A program made the position numbers and the translations under genes. 64,000 bases of DNA, taken from the NCBI RefSeq assembly GCF_001435585.1, contig NZ_AZEC01000003.1:54217-118216 (forward strand), written 5' to 3'. The stretch comes from Schleiferilactobacillus perolens DSM 12744. GTDB lineage: Bacteria > Bacillota > Bacilli > Lactobacillales > Lactobacillaceae. The notes under the pieces were generated by a model that saw only the letters and a list, made by a program, of their open reading frames with translations, was not told the origin of the DNA and made no database searches. Of this stretch, positions 44,884-54,365 are shown one piece after another (position 1 is the first letter of the stretch; each line of letters opens with the position of its first letter).

Positions 44884-44920
44884 CAAAAATAGGATACTGC
44901 TCACAGTGCTGGAGCAGTAC
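44884..44920 (-). terminator. Terminator candidate after citI
   Basis: Read leftward, TACTGCTC pairs with GAGCAGTA, followed by CCTATTTTTG. It lies about 115 bases past the citI stop. The bases between (44921-45034) show no other feature. Confidence 0.6.
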
Positions 44921-45034
44921 CCCTCTTAACTAGCTCTTATGGGACTTTGCGAACCCTTAAACAAGATGACGGAAGTGTGACCAGGCATATTTCTTGGGGG
45001 TCGTTCGTCCATGGGCGTACATTGACCCTGTTGG

Positions 45035-45987
45035 TTACTGTAACTCTGCTGCTTCCGCGGCGATTCGATTGGCCACTGCCTCACTCATCACTAAATCCGT
45101 TAACATCCCGCCGCGCAACGCGCCCAGGGTGGCGCGGGTTTTGAACTTACTGGTGACAATCCCGACCCGGCGCGGGACGGCGCGGACGGCGGTTTCTGAA
45201 ATTCCGAAAAGAGGTGATTTGTCCGGTGCAATGAGGCGGCCTTGAACATCATAGGGGCGCCCAAACAACACCCCGGCCACATTTTCAATTTGATCTGCCG
45301 GCACGATCTCATTACGATGCTGGTGCCAAACTGGAATCGAGTCGATCGAATCCATGGTCCCGATCCCGCAGATAATCAGATCTAGCTTTTCGCATAATGC
45401 AAGGCGGGAGCCAAGGCCGGTTCTTTGGTCAACATGGTCCGCACAGTGGGATTGAATACATATAACGGACCCACGATCGTCTGGTAGTTGGCGCTGAATT
45501 TATTTGCCGCCATCTCCACCATGCGCGTGGAACCAGCCCGTGAATGGTATTTCATATTCTCACCCATATATTGGGTGAAGGTCAAACCCGGTTGATTATC
45601 GGCAGAAAAATGCTGGATGACATCGTAAATTGTGGCCCCCCACGACAGCCCCACAACATTTTGGGCGTGAATCAAATTCTGAACTTGCTGGGCCGCATAA
45701 GTCACCACATGTTCAATCGTCTGAGTTGGATTGGCGGCATCTTTGATGATCACCAAGTGCGGAATAGCGAACGCCTGCTTGAATTTCAACTCCAGCGACT
45801 GCAGCCGCGTCGTCGGTGCCTGAATCGTAATCGTCACCAATCCACTGGCCTGCGCCTCCTGCAAGTATTTCTCCACGAAATAGCGGGTAATGTGATACTT
45901 CTCGGCCAACTCACTGACCGATGCCCGGGAAAAATAATAATCCTGTGCAATCGCAGTCAAAAGCGCCTGATGTTCCTGCGTCGCCAT
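45035..45987 (-). pseudogene. citI: CitI-type SorC/DeoR-family regulator of citrate fermentation, frameshifted
   Basis: About 317 codons in two frames. The N-terminal helix-turn-helix (YYFSRASVSELAEKYHITRYFVEKYL) starts at ATG 45987 behind GGAGGAATCGTG. The sugar-phosphate-binding-like domain runs to LHYAK, where a base is missing from the A-run (plus TTTT 45387-45390) and the frame stops at 45382. The other frame continues as KLDLIICGIGTMDSIDSIPVWHQHRNE to the end. It is divergent from the citrate genes, as citI is in other lactic acid bacteria, where CitI activates the cit operon in response to citrate. If the shift is real, inducible expression may be lost. Confidence 0.8.
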
Positions 45988-46022
45988 CACGATTCCTCCA
46001 ATCAAGAATGACCAAACGAGCC

Positions 46023-46224
46023 GTGCCAAAGCTGCGCAGTCTCCGGTTGAAGGGGGCTGCGAAGCGCAGCAAGTGCGGAGCCGCAGGCGTAGCAAGCTGT
46101 GATGGCGGTTTGAGCCCGCAAAGTGCGCGGTCTCAAACACGCCTAACCACATCCGCGCAAAAAGCGCGCGGTGTGGTTTCCACAGCTGAGCCCCCTTCAA
46201 CCTACGACTGCTCCGCAATGGCAC
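46023..46224 (+). repeat. Multi-branched structured repeat, copy d
   Basis: 202 bases. The outer arm ends GGTTGAAGGGGGCT/AGCCCCCTTCAACC; inner GCTGTG/CACAGC; hairpin GTTTGAG/CTCAAAC; hairpin AACCACA-CCGCGC/GCGCGG-TGTGGTT. It carries the same GCGAAGCGCAGCAAGTGCG insert as copy c. It lies 35 bases upstream of the citI ATG, within the divergent gap to the malic enzyme gene. Confidence 0.85.
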
Positions 46225-46297
46225 TGGTTCATCGAATTTCAGACTTTCGTCATTAAACCGTCTGCTAAAACCATTTTACCATGAATCTACCCAAAAG

Positions 46298-46339
46298 TTT
46301 CAATTTTAAAATTTAAGCCTTTAATTTTGAAAATTCAAA
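46298..46339. promoter_or_regulatory. Two AT-rich CitI operator candidates in inverted orientation
   Basis: TTTCAATTTTAAAATTTAAG (46298-46317) and, on the opposite strand, TTTGAATTTTCAAAATTAAAG's 46319-46339 site are near-identical inverted copies. CitI is known to bind AT-rich operators in the citI-cit gap of related bacteria. The second copy overlaps the -35 box of the operon promoter. Confidence 0.6.
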
Positions 46340-46355
46340 AGAATTGTGCCATACT
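46327..46355 (+). promoter_or_regulatory. Promoter of the citrate operon
   Basis: TTGAAA (46327-46332), a 17-base spacer and CATACT (46350-46355) lie about 48 bases before the first start codon. The -35 box falls inside the second AT-rich inverted repeat. Confidence 0.6.
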
Positions 46356-46402
46356 ATGGACGTCAAAAAGAACGAATGCATCAAAACAAGGAGGTAATGA
46401 TT

Positions 46403-47551
46403 GTGGCAGAAAATGAAGTGGAACAATTACACAGCGCCCACACCGGCGTGCTGTCGATTCACCCAGAATTGACCGTCCGTAACCGGGAAGACCTAGGCAA
46501 GGCATACACCCCTGGTGTGGCCGGCTTAGCCAAAGAAATCGAGGCTGATCCCGCCAAGAAGGATGTTTATACCACCAGCGGCAAACTTGTCGCCGTGGTC
46601 ACCGACGGCTCAGCCGTATTGGGTTTAGGCAACATCGGCCCTGCCGGTGGGTTACCCATCGTTGAAGGCAAGGCGCTCCTTTATAAGGAACTGGCCGGTG
46701 TGGATGCCATTCCACTGGCAGTCGAACAAGTCAGCATTGACGACTTTGTCGCCACCATCAAGAATATTGCCAAGAGCTTTGCTGGGATTCATTTGGAAGA
46801 CATTGCGGCACCACGCTGCTTTGCCATTGAAGATGCGCTGCAAAAAGAATTGAACATTCCGGTGTATCACGATGACCAAGAAGGTTCCGCGATTGTTGTA
46901 TTAGCTGGTTTGATCAACGCGGCAAAGGTCGTGGGCAAGTCTGTGACCGATCTTAAAGTTGTCTTGACTGGGGTCGGAGCATCCGGCATTGCGACTGCAA
47001 AGTTGTTACTGGCGGCTGGTATCAAGCACATTTCTCTCGTGGATATCCACGGTGTCGTGAAGCCTGATGATATCCGTTATAACAGCTACCAACGGGAATT
47101 GGCCGGCCAAGTGGACAGTGCTGCCGGCGAGACGTTAGACGATGTGATTAAGGGCGCCGATGCCTTTGTTGGTTTATCTGATGCCCACGTACTCACTGGG
47201 GCCCAGGTCAAGGAAATGGCCGATCAGCCCATCATCTTTGCATTAGCCAACCCGGTACCAGAAATTGATCCGGCGGAGGCCCAAGCAGCCGGTGCGGCAG
47301 TCATTGCCACTGGTGCCAGCAAGTACCCGAACCAAGTGAACAACATTCTGGCTTTCCCAGGCCTGTTCCGCGGTTTGCTCAAGAGCGGTTTAAAATCCGT
47401 GAACGTGGCATTGGAAACCAAGATTGCCCAAGCACTAGCCGGTTTGATCGCGACGCCCACGGCAGAAAAAATTGTCCCGGGCGTCTTCGATGACGGCGTT
47501 GTGGATGCCGTTACTGCTGGTGTAGAAGAATTCGCAAAAGCACAGAAATAA
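46403..47551 (+). CDS. citM: NAD-dependent malic enzyme / oxaloacetate decarboxylase of the citrate cluster
   Basis: 382 residues, the short bacterial malic enzyme form. It decarboxylates malate, or oxaloacetate released by citrate lyase, to pyruvate. Visible are the Tyr-containing YTPGVAG motif, KGSAVLGLGNIG-like GSAVLGLGNIGPAGG, the metal site in YHDDQEGSAIVVL and a Rossmann GVGASGIATAKLLL. The GTG at 46403 is preferred: AAGGAGG lies 8 bases upstream, whereas ATG 46397 is only two bases from it. It heads the operon, as oxaloacetate decarboxylase genes do in other cit clusters. Confidence 0.88.
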   Translation: MAENEVEQLHSAHTGVLSIHPELTVRNREDLGKAYTPGVAGLAKEIEADPAKKDVYTTSGKLVAVVTDGSAVLGLGNIGPAGGLPIVEGKALLYKELAGVDAIPLAVEQVSIDDFVATIKNIAKSFAGIHLEDIAAPRCFAIEDALQKELNIPVYHDDQEGSAIVVLAGLINAAKVVGKSVTDLKVVLTGVGASGIATAKLLLAAGIKHISLVDIHGVVKPDDIRYNSYQRELAGQVDSAAGETLDDVIKGADAFVGLSDAHVLTGAQVKEMADQPIIFALANPVPEIDPAEAQAAGAAVIATGASKYPNQVNNILAFPGLFRGLLKSGLKSVNVALETKIAQALAGLIATPTAEKIVPGVFDDGVVDAVTAGVEEFAKAQK

Positions 47552-47612
47552 AACAATAGACACTGGCGATGCAGCTGCACTCGGTGTGTCGCCACGATGA
47601 GGTGAGAGAATT

Positions 47613-48587
47613 ATGGGAATCTTTTGGACATCGATCCAAAGCGTTCTAGCCATTATGATCATGATTGCAGTTGGCTACTTCGCCCAGGGAAAGGGCTGGT
47701 TTGACGACAAGTTCTCCGGCGCGCTTTCCAAACTGATCATGCAAGTGGCTTTACCGGCATCCATCTTCATGTCGATGATGAACCACTTCAAACCAGAACA
47801 ATTGGCCAAGTTATCCGTTGGCCTGTTATACAGTGTCGTGAGTATCACGGTTGGCTTGCTGATTTCTTGGCTGGTTGTGCGGGTACTCAAAGTACCGAAG
47901 GGTAAACGCGGCTTGATGATGACTGCCATGAACTTTGCCAACACGGTCTTCATCGGGATGCCGTTGAACCAAGCACTATTCGGTGATAGCTCCATTCCGT
48001 ACCTGTTGGTTTACTACATCGTCAACACGGTCATGTTATGGACGATCGGGGTATGGATCATTGCCGCCGACGACCCCACCGTGGGCGCCGATGGGACGGC
48101 CAAAGTCAAATTGGATTGGCACCATTTAATTCCCACGCCATTGTGGGGATTCATTGTGGCCTTACCGTTCATCTACATTCCGTGGCTGCGCAGCCATCTA
48201 CTGGTCAACTTCGTCACTTTGACGCTGACTGATATTGGTGCGCTGGTGACCCCGTTGTCCTTGATTTACATCGGGATTATGTTGAAGAGCTTCGGAATTG
48301 GCAACATGCAGTTTGACAAGAATGTGATTGTGACGTTGCTGGGCCGGTTTGTCTTAGCACCCGTTATCATGTTTGCGTTGATCGCAGTCGGAGTCAAAGC
48401 GGGTCTCGGCATGGTCCCCGTCTTCCAAAAGACCTTGATCATTCAGGCCGCCACACCGACCTTTGCGGTACTGCCGATTCTGGCCACGACCTATCATGGC
48501 GATGTGAAGTTCGCTACCAACATTGTGGTATCGGCCTCTGTGCTCTTCGTCGTCGTGGTCCCGATCATCATGGTATTGATGGGTTAA
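47613..48587 (+). CDS. AEC-family carboxylate transporter (MleP/auxin efflux carrier type)
   Basis: 324 residues with ten hydrophobic segments. The AEC pattern is clear: GYFAQGKGWFDDKFSGALSKLIMQVALPASIF in the first pair of helices and MNFANTVFIGMPLNQALFG in the middle. Family members carry malate, malonate and related dicarboxylates. Its place between the malic enzyme and citrate lyase genes makes it the best candidate for citrate uptake or citrate/acetate or lactate exchange, as no CitP/CitS-type 2HCT carrier is present. GAGGTGAGAGAATT precedes the ATG. Confidence 0.88.
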   Translation: MGIFWTSIQSVLAIMIMIAVGYFAQGKGWFDDKFSGALSKLIMQVALPASIFMSMMNHFKPEQLAKLSVGLLYSVVSITVGLLISWLVVRVLKVPKGKRGLMMTAMNFANTVFIGMPLNQALFGDSSIPYLLVYYIVNTVMLWTIGVWIIAADDPTVGADGTAKVKLDWHHLIPTPLWGFIVALPFIYIPWLRSHLLVNFVTLTLTDIGALVTPLSLIYIGIMLKSFGIGNMQFDKNVIVTLLGRFVLAPVIMFALIAVGVKAGLGMVPVFQKTLIIQAATPTFAVLPILATTYHGDVKFATNIVVSASVLFVVVVPIIMVLMG

Positions 48588-48593
48588 TCGCCA

Positions 48594-49643
48594 ATGGCTG
48601 ATATTCGAGATCTCCATTTGCGGGTGCCCAGTGTCAAAAAAGAATGGATCGCATTCTTGGCCAGTCATGGTCTCAGCGGCTTTTCTGACGCAGAAGTCGC
48701 CAGCGTGGATAGTGTGATCGGCCTGTTCGATGGCGACCGGCTGGTTGGCACGGGGGCCATTGCCGGCAACGTCCTCAAGTTCATTGCGGTGGACGAAGGG
48801 GATGTGCCCGGGGCCAACTTCAATCAGGTGGTCTCCGAACTGCAGACGCGCCTAATGATGGCGGGCCATTCCCATATGATGGTGTTCACCAAGCCCCAAT
48901 ATGAAACCAGTTTTGGCCATGTGGGATTCACGACGCTGGCAAAGACCGCTGTGGGTGTGTTGCTGGAAGCTGGTGCGCCTGGGATCAAGCAATATCTGAC
49001 GCAATTGCCCGGCGTCCAGGATCAAGCCCACAAACAAGTGGCTGCCATCGTCATGAATGCCAATCCGTTCACCCAAGGCCATCGTTATCTGGTTGAAAAG
49101 GCCGCGGCGGAAAACGAAATCGTCGATGTCTTCGTCGTTTCCACTGATCGGTCATTGTTTACCAGTGCTGAACGGATGCAATTAGTCCAAGCCGGGGTGG
49201 CGGATCTAAAAAATGTCCGCGTGTATCCCGGTGGTGATTACATGGTCAGTTATGCCACCTTCCCCGCGTATTTTCTTAAATCCGGGGACGATGTGATTCG
49301 GTATCAAACCACTTTAGATGCCCGATTGTTCCGAGATTGGGTGGCCCCGACGCTGCATATTAGTCGGCGGTACGTGGGAGAGGAGCCAAAATCTCATACC
49401 ACGGCCATTTACAACACGGTATTGGCCAAAGAATTGCCGCCAGCGGTACAGCTGATCGTCGTGCCCCGTTTGACCCAGGCCGGAACCGTTGTGACGGCTA
49501 CTCAGGTACGCCAGGCCTTGGCGAACCATCAATTGGCCACCGTTCAAGATTTCTTGCCAGTCAGCACCTGGCAGTTTATTCAGGATCATCAAGATGAATT
49601 ACTTAAGCGTATTGCGAAAGGCGTGAATATTCGTGGAAATTAA
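48594..49643 (+). CDS. citC: [Citrate (pro-3S)-lyase] ligase
   Basis: 349 residues. It acetylates the thiol of the citrate lyase acyl-carrier subunit with acetate and ATP, activating the enzyme. An N-terminal GNAT-like region (residues about 10-130) precedes a nucleotidyltransferase domain with IVMNANPFTQGHRYLVEKAA, the HxGH-like ATP site, and ISRRYVGEEPKSHTTAIYN. The ATG is 6 bases after the transporter stop with only a weak GATGGG ribosome site, suggesting coupling. It overlaps citD by 11 bases. Confidence 0.95.
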   Translation: MADIRDLHLRVPSVKKEWIAFLASHGLSGFSDAEVASVDSVIGLFDGDRLVGTGAIAGNVLKFIAVDEGDVPGANFNQVVSELQTRLMMAGHSHMMVFTKPQYETSFGHVGFTTLAKTAVGVLLEAGAPGIKQYLTQLPGVQDQAHKQVAAIVMNANPFTQGHRYLVEKAAAENEIVDVFVVSTDRSLFTSAERMQLVQAGVADLKNVRVYPGGDYMVSYATFPAYFLKSGDDVIRYQTTLDARLFRDWVAPTLHISRRYVGEEPKSHTTAIYNTVLAKELPPAVQLIVVPRLTQAGTVVTATQVRQALANHQLATVQDFLPVSTWQFIQDHQDELLKRIAKGVNIRGN

Positions 49644-49926
49644 AAAAACTGCTTTAGCGGGCACGCTGGAATCTTCTGATATCCAGATTACCCTGTCGCC
49701 AGCCACTAGCGGTGGTATCCAGATTGACTTGGACTCCGCCGTGGCCAGCCAATATGGTGACCAAATTAAGGACGTCATTACCACGACACTTCAGGGTTTC
49801 CAAATTGAGAATGCTCTGGTCAAGGCTGTGGATAAGGGCGCTTTGGATTGCGTGATTAAAGCCCGGACTGTGGCTGTCGCTCAGCGGGCACTAGAACAAA
49901 CAGAACCAGCTTGGGAGGTGCTCTAA
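49633..49926 (+). CDS. citD: Citrate lyase gamma subunit (acyl carrier protein)
   Basis: 97 residues, normal length. GTLESSDIQITLSP carries Ser14, the attachment site of the phosphoribosyl-dephospho-CoA arm supplied by CitG and CitX. The GTG start at 49633 lies inside the end of citC, with AAAGGCG upstream. It is followed one base later by citE, so translation is probably coupled. Confidence 0.95.
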   Translation: MEIKKTALAGTLESSDIQITLSPATSGGIQIDLDSAVASQYGDQIKDVITTTLQGFQIENALVKAVDKGALDCVIKARTVAVAQRALEQTEPAWEVL

Positions 49927-49927
49927 T

Positions 49928-50842
49928 ATGGCTGAGACAGAAGAACGGTTACGCCGGACAATGATGTTTGTCCCCGGCAATAATCCGGCCATGTTGAAGG
50001 ACGCCGGTATCTATGGCGCCGACTCCATCATGTTCGACCTGGAAGACGCCGTTTCTTTACAAGAGAAGGACGCGGCCCGGGACTTAGTTTATGAAGCATT
50101 AAAGACCGTCGATTACGGCACTGCTGAAAAAGTGGTCCGGGTTAACGGTGTTGATACACCTTTTTATAAAGATGATGTCCGGGCCATGGTCAAGGCCGGC
50201 ATCGATGTCATTCGGCTGCCGAAGACCGAAACAGCCGACATGATCAAGGAATTGGTCGACGATGTGGCTGCTGCCGAAACTGAATTTGGCCGTGAAGAAG
50301 GTTCCACTCACGTCATGGCCGCCATTGAAAGTGCCAAGGGTGTGATCAATGCCAATGAAATCGCTGCAGCATCAGATCGGATGATCGGAATCGCACTTTC
50401 CGCCGAAGACTATACCACCGATATGAAGACTCACCGCTATCCTGATGGTCGTGAATTGGAATATGCCCGCAACGTGATTTTACACGCGGCTCGGGCAGCC
50501 GGGATCGCCGCTTTCGATACCGTCTTCACCAACCTGGATGACGAGGCTGGTTTGATTCGCGAAACTAAATTCATCCATCAATTGGGCTACGACGGCAAGT
50601 CCGTCATCAACCCACGCCAGATTCCAGTGATCAACGCCGTTTATGCACCGACTAAGGCCGAAGTGCAAAATGCGCAGCAGGTCATTGCCGCGATTGACGA
50701 GGCGCACGAAAAGGGCTCCGGGGTCATTTCCTTGAACGGTCAAATGGTCGACCGGCCAGTTGCTTTGCGGGCACAACGGGTCATGAACTTAGCCAAGGCA
50801 TCTCATTTAGTTGACGAGGAGGGTAACTATGTCGAAGAATAA
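49928..50842 (+). CDS. citE: Citrate lyase beta subunit (citryl-ACP lyase)
   Basis: 304 residues, TIM barrel of the CitE/HpcH family. It cleaves citryl-ACP to acetyl-ACP and oxaloacetate. [42 protein letters not shown] and the [14 protein letters not shown] segment with a metal-ligand Glu are all present. TGGGAGGTG precedes the ATG. The end overlaps citF by 14 bases. Confidence 0.96.
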   Translation: MAETEERLRRTMMFVPGNNPAMLKDAGIYGADSIMFDLEDAVSLQEKDAARDLVYEALKTVDYGTAEKVVRVNGVDTPFYKDDVRAMVKAGIDVIRLPKTETADMIKELVDDVAAAETEFGREEGSTHVMAAIESAKGVINANEIAAASDRMIGIALSAEDYTTDMKTHRYPDGRELEYARNVILHAARAAGIAAFDTVFTNLDDEAGLIRETKFIHQLGYDGKSVINPRQIPVINAVYAPTKAEVQNAQQVIAAIDEAHEKGSGVISLNGQMVDRPVALRAQRVMNLAKASHLVDEEGNYVEE

Positions 50843-52370
50843 TGTCGGTGTTGATATTCCCGATTCAATTTTGAATCAGTATGATTACAAGCCTTATGCC
50901 GGTACGAAGCTGGGCAACCCCGTGAGTCAACGGGTGGCCCCTACCGTACGGGCGCAATTCGGCGAAAACAAAGTCGTCGACTCGATCGCTGATGTGGTTA
51001 AGGCGGAAGTCAAAGATGGTATGACCATTTCCTTCCACCATCATCTGCGGGAGGGCGATCAGGTCTTTAACGAAGTGATGCAGGTCATCATCGACCAAGG
51101 CATCAAAGACTTGACTTTGGCGCCGTCATCTTTGACCAACGTCATGAACGATATGGTGGTCAAAGCCATCAAAGCCGGTACCATTACTCACATCACCAGT
51201 TCTGGGATGCGCGGTTCTTTAGGCGATGCTGTTTCCCACGGTGCGTTAAAGACCCCCGTGATTTTCCGTTCCCATGGTGGTCGGGCCCGAGCGATTGAAA
51301 CCGGCAAGATTAAGATCGACGTGGCCTTCCTGGGCGTACCCAACGCCGATGAAGAAGGTAACGCCAACGGCATGACTGGGGACGCGGTCTTTGGTTCCCT
51401 GGGTTATGCCCTGATGGATGCTAAATACGCCAATAAAGTCGTTTTGTTAACAGACAATATTGTAGCCTATCCCAATACACCGGCTTCCATTAACCAGACC
51501 CAAGTGGATTATGTGGTGAAAGTCGACCAAGTCGGTGACCCCGACAAGATCGGTTCCGGCGCTACCCGGTTCACCAAGGATCCTAAGGAATTGAAGATTG
51601 CTGAAGAAGTTAATGAAGTGATTACCCACTCCCCATACTTCAAGAACGGTTTTTCTTTCCAAACTGGTTCTGGTGGTGCCGCCTTGGCTGTGACGCGGTA
51701 CTTACGGCAATCCATGCTGGACAAGGGAATTAAAGCATCCTTTGCTCTGGGCGGGATTACGAAGCCGACGACAGATCTGTTGGCTGAAGGATTGGTCAAC
51801 AAGGTCATGGATGTGCAAGACTTTGATAAAGGCGCCGCAGACTCCATGCACACTAACCCGGCCCAACAAGAAATCGATGCTTCTTGGTACGCTGATCCGT
51901 ACAATAAGGGTGCTATGGTGGATAAGTTGGACGTGGTTATTTTGTCCGCTTTGCAAATCGACACCGACTTCAACGTCAATGTTTTAACAGGTTCCGATGG
52001 AGTCATTCGGGGCGCTGTTGGCGGTCACCAAGACGCGGCGACGGCCAAATTGACCATTATTTCGGCACCGTTAGTCCGGGGCCGGTTGGCGACGATTGTC
52101 CCGAAGATGACGTCAATCACCACGCCTGGTGAATCCATTGATGTGGTCGCCACGGAGATTGGGATTGCCATTAATCCGAAGCGGCAGGACTTGATTGATG
52201 CCTTGAGCCATATTCCGGGTGTACCGGTCTATACGATTCAGGAATTGGCGGCGAAGGCGGAAGCAATTGTCGGCAAACCTAAGGAAATTGAGTACACGGA
52301 TCGGCCGGTTGCTTTGGTCGAATACCGTGATGGCAGTTTGATTGATGTGATTAATCAAGTAAAAGATTAA
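50829..52370 (+). CDS. citF: Citrate lyase alpha subunit (citrate CoA/ACP-transferase)
   Basis: 513 residues, full length. It exchanges acetyl-ACP for citryl-ACP. The start [25 protein letters not shown] and the [17 protein letters not shown] and [14 protein letters not shown] segments are characteristic. The ATG at 50829 is chosen because GAGGAGGG lies just upstream; the longer in-frame TTG at 50811 runs through that site. It forms the lyase complex with CitD and CitE. Confidence 0.96.
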   Translation: MSKNNVGVDIPDSILNQYDYKPYAGTKLGNPVSQRVAPTVRAQFGENKVVDSIADVVKAEVKDGMTISFHHHLREGDQVFNEVMQVIIDQGIKDLTLAPSSLTNVMNDMVVKAIKAGTITHITSSGMRGSLGDAVSHGALKTPVIFRSHGGRARAIETGKIKIDVAFLGVPNADEEGNANGMTGDAVFGSLGYALMDAKYANKVVLLTDNIVAYPNTPASINQTQVDYVVKVDQVGDPDKIGSGATRFTKDPKELKIAEEVNEVITHSPYFKNGFSFQTGSGGAALAVTRYLRQSMLDKGIKASFALGGITKPTTDLLAEGLVNKVMDVQDFDKGAADSMHTNPAQQEIDASWYADPYNKGAMVDKLDVVILSALQIDTDFNVNVLTGSDGVIRGAVGGHQDAATAKLTIISAPLVRGRLATIVPKMTSITTPGESIDVVATEIGIAINPKRQDLIDALSHIPGVPVYTIQELAAKAEAIVGKPKEIEYTDRPVALVEYRDGSLIDVINQVKD

Positions 52371-52392
52371 CTTGAGCTAATTAAACATGCTT

Positions 52393-52436
52393 CAACAAGC
52401 GTCAGGGCCGTTTTTTCGCGGCACTGGCGCTTGTTG
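52393..52436. other. Hairpin between citF and citX
   Basis: CAACAAGCGTCAGGGCCG pairs imperfectly with CGGCACTGGCGCTTGTTG around TTTTTTCGCG. The 3' arm runs into TATAAT (52437-52442). It may attenuate or process the operon mRNA so that citX and citG are made at lower levels than the structural subunits. The 99-base gap 52371-52469 is otherwise empty. Confidence 0.5.
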
Positions 52437-52469
52437 TATATAATGGTGAGTAGAGAAAAGGGTGGAAGA

Positions 52470-53030
52470 ATGGCAGAGACGATTTTTGCGACTGGTGCGG
52501 CGCAGGATATTATGTCAGTGTTGGCGAATAAGGATGCACGGGTGGCTTGGCAGGATAAGTTGATGGCGGAATATCCAGAGGACACGATTTTAGCCAGTAA
52601 GCTTAATATCCCAGGGCCAATTAAGAATAATGACCAGCTAGAACACCTCTTTGCGACTGGAGTGGCCCAGTTAGCGCAGTTGTTTCCTGCCACAGCGTTG
52701 AAAACGGAGACCACTTGGCATAAACCGACGGGACCCGAAGCGTTCTGGGTGGTCGATATGCCCGTGGCTGAAGCGAAGCAGATTGCTGTTCAGTTCGAGG
52801 ACGATTTTGCGCTCGGGCGGCTTTTTGATGTGGATGCGCTCACGGCGACCACTCAGGAGCGGCCTTTATCCCGCCAGGACCTGGGTTTTGCCGCCCGGCG
52901 GTGTCTGATTTGCGGGCGGCCGGCGAAGGATTGTGCACGGTCCCGGCGGCATAGCGTCGCGGAGCTGCAGGCTAATATTAGTCAACGTTATTTTGACTAT
53001 TTTAAGGATGGTGGGCATGGTACAAACTGA
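52470..53030 (+). CDS. citX: Holo-citrate lyase synthase (apo-citrate lyase phosphoribosyl-dephospho-CoA transferase)
   Basis: 186 residues. It attaches the prosthetic group to Ser14 of CitD. The C-terminal GRLFDVDALT..., then LSRQDLGFAARRCLICGRPAKDCARSRRH motif is diagnostic. The ATG at 52470 follows AAAGGGTGG; an upstream in-frame ATG at 52443 lacks a ribosome site. It overlaps citG by 14 bases. Together with citG it makes the operon self-sufficient for maturation of the carrier subunit. Confidence 0.92.
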   Translation: MAETIFATGAAQDIMSVLANKDARVAWQDKLMAEYPEDTILASKLNIPGPIKNNDQLEHLFATGVAQLAQLFPATALKTETTWHKPTGPEAFWVVDMPVAEAKQIAVQFEDDFALGRLFDVDALTATTQERPLSRQDLGFAARRCLICGRPAKDCARSRRHSVAELQANISQRYFDYFKDGGHGTN

Positions 53031-53901
53031 TCTCGTCCAAAGACTACCGGTATTGGCTGAGCGGGCGCTAATCTATGAAATGATGGTCAACCCCAAGCCA
53101 GGGCTGGTGGACCCGGTGAGTGCCGGTGCCCATCAGGACATGGATGCTTTCACCTTCGTTGACAGCGCCACAGCGTTGCGGCCCTATTTCACCGAAGTCG
53201 CCCGTCTGGGGGCGGCGTTTTCTGCGGGCAATTTGCGGGATCTATTTGCGCAGATTCGACCCGTGGGCGTGACGGCAGAAAAGACGATGTTTGCAACGAC
53301 GCAAGGAATTAATACGCATAAAGGGGCGATCTTTTCCCTTGGTGTATTAGTGGCTGCCACTGCTTGGAGTACCCAGCAGGGGACTTCCTTGACGGTTACA
53401 CAAATTATGGCGGCGGTGCGCACCATGCTCCACGGGCTCACAGCGAATGACTTTACCGGGGTTGAAAAGAAGGACCCGACGAAGTTGACGGCCGGCGAAC
53501 GGGAATATCTTAAATACGGCTTCACCGGCATTCGCGGTGAGGCGGAGGCCGGTTTCCCGGCGGTGACTCAATGGGCGGTACCTTACCTCCGGGATACCGC
53601 TCAAGGCACCCGCAACCAACGGCTCCTCGACACTTTCATGGTCATCGTCGCCCATACCCGCGACAGCAACGTGATCAAACGGGCAGGTACGGCAGCCATT
53701 GTGCCCTGGGTGCATGAGCAAGCGGCAGAATATTTCCGCCTGGGCGGCGCTCAAACGCCGGCGGGAGTGCAATTTCTGACTGATTTGAACAATACTTTCA
53801 TGGACCGCAACCTTAGTCTGGGCGGCAGTGCCGATTTATTGATCCTGACGATCTATTTAGGATTAGTTTTCGACTGGCTGCCGTTTAAGGTGGCGGCATG
53901 A
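53017..53901 (+). CDS. citG: Triphosphoribosyl-dephospho-CoA synthase
   Basis: 294 residues. It makes the citrate lyase prosthetic-group precursor from ATP and dephospho-CoA. YEMMVNPKPGLVDPVSAGAHQDMD, the TQGINTHKGAIFSLG motif and the late IKRAGTAAIV segment match CitG proteins. The ATG at 53017 follows AAGGATGGTGGG. The stop overlaps the next ATG (ATGA). Confidence 0.93.
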   Translation: MVQTDLVQRLPVLAERALIYEMMVNPKPGLVDPVSAGAHQDMDAFTFVDSATALRPYFTEVARLGAAFSAGNLRDLFAQIRPVGVTAEKTMFATTQGINTHKGAIFSLGVLVAATAWSTQQGTSLTVTQIMAAVRTMLHGLTANDFTGVEKKDPTKLTAGEREYLKYGFTGIRGEAEAGFPAVTQWAVPYLRDTAQGTRNQRLLDTFMVIVAHTRDSNVIKRAGTAAIVPWVHEQAAEYFRLGGAQTPAGVQFLTDLNNTFMDRNLSLGGSADLLILTIYLGLVFDWLPFKVAA

Positions 53902-54365
53902 TCCAGTTGCGGGCGATTCAAAAAGGCGACGAAACGGCCATCGTGCAGCTATTTATCGCGAGTGTGCACGAGGTTGCTAAAAAAGATTACACGCCCGCCC
54001 AGCTAGCTGCCTGGGCGCCACTGCAGGGCATTGATCCGACGACTTGGTGTGCGCCCTTATTTGTGGATGATACGTTGATTGCAGTGCTGGGCGCTGTTAT
54101 CGTCGGATTCGCCAACATGACCATGTCTGGTTATCTCGATCGCGTTTACGTGGCCCCAGACCACCAAGGCGAAGGTATTGCGACGCAACTTGTGACGACG
54201 CTAGAAGAGCGTGCGCAGAAACGGCATGTGCACCACATTACCGTAGCAGCCTCCCATACGGCGTTACCGTTTTTCAAAGCCCGGGGATATCAGGTTGTGC
54301 GAGTCAATACGGTTGAGCGCGAGGGTATTCAGATTAGCAACACAATCATGGCTAAGGACATCTAA
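53898..54365 (+). CDS. GNAT-family N-acetyltransferase
   Basis: 155 residues with a single GNAT fold. The acetyl-CoA loop VAPDHQGEGIATQLV is near residues 90-104. The opening IQLRAIQKGDETAIVQLFIASV and the late LPFFKARGYQVV are typical. The ATGA overlap with citG makes it the last gene of the citrate operon, although GNAT proteins are not an established part of citrate lyase function. The acceptor is unknown. Confidence 0.88.
   Translation: MIQLRAIQKGDETAIVQLFIASVHEVAKKDYTPAQLAAWAPLQGIDPTTWCAPLFVDDTLIAVLGAVIVGFANMTMSGYLDRVYVAPDHQGEGIATQLVTTLEERAQKRHVHHITVAASHTALPFFKARGYQVVRVNTVEREGIQISNTIMAKDI

Noticed and set aside
45988..46224. Extended N-terminus of CitI
   Set aside because: It is a translation of repeat copy d; GGAGGAATCGTG precedes the ATG at 45987.
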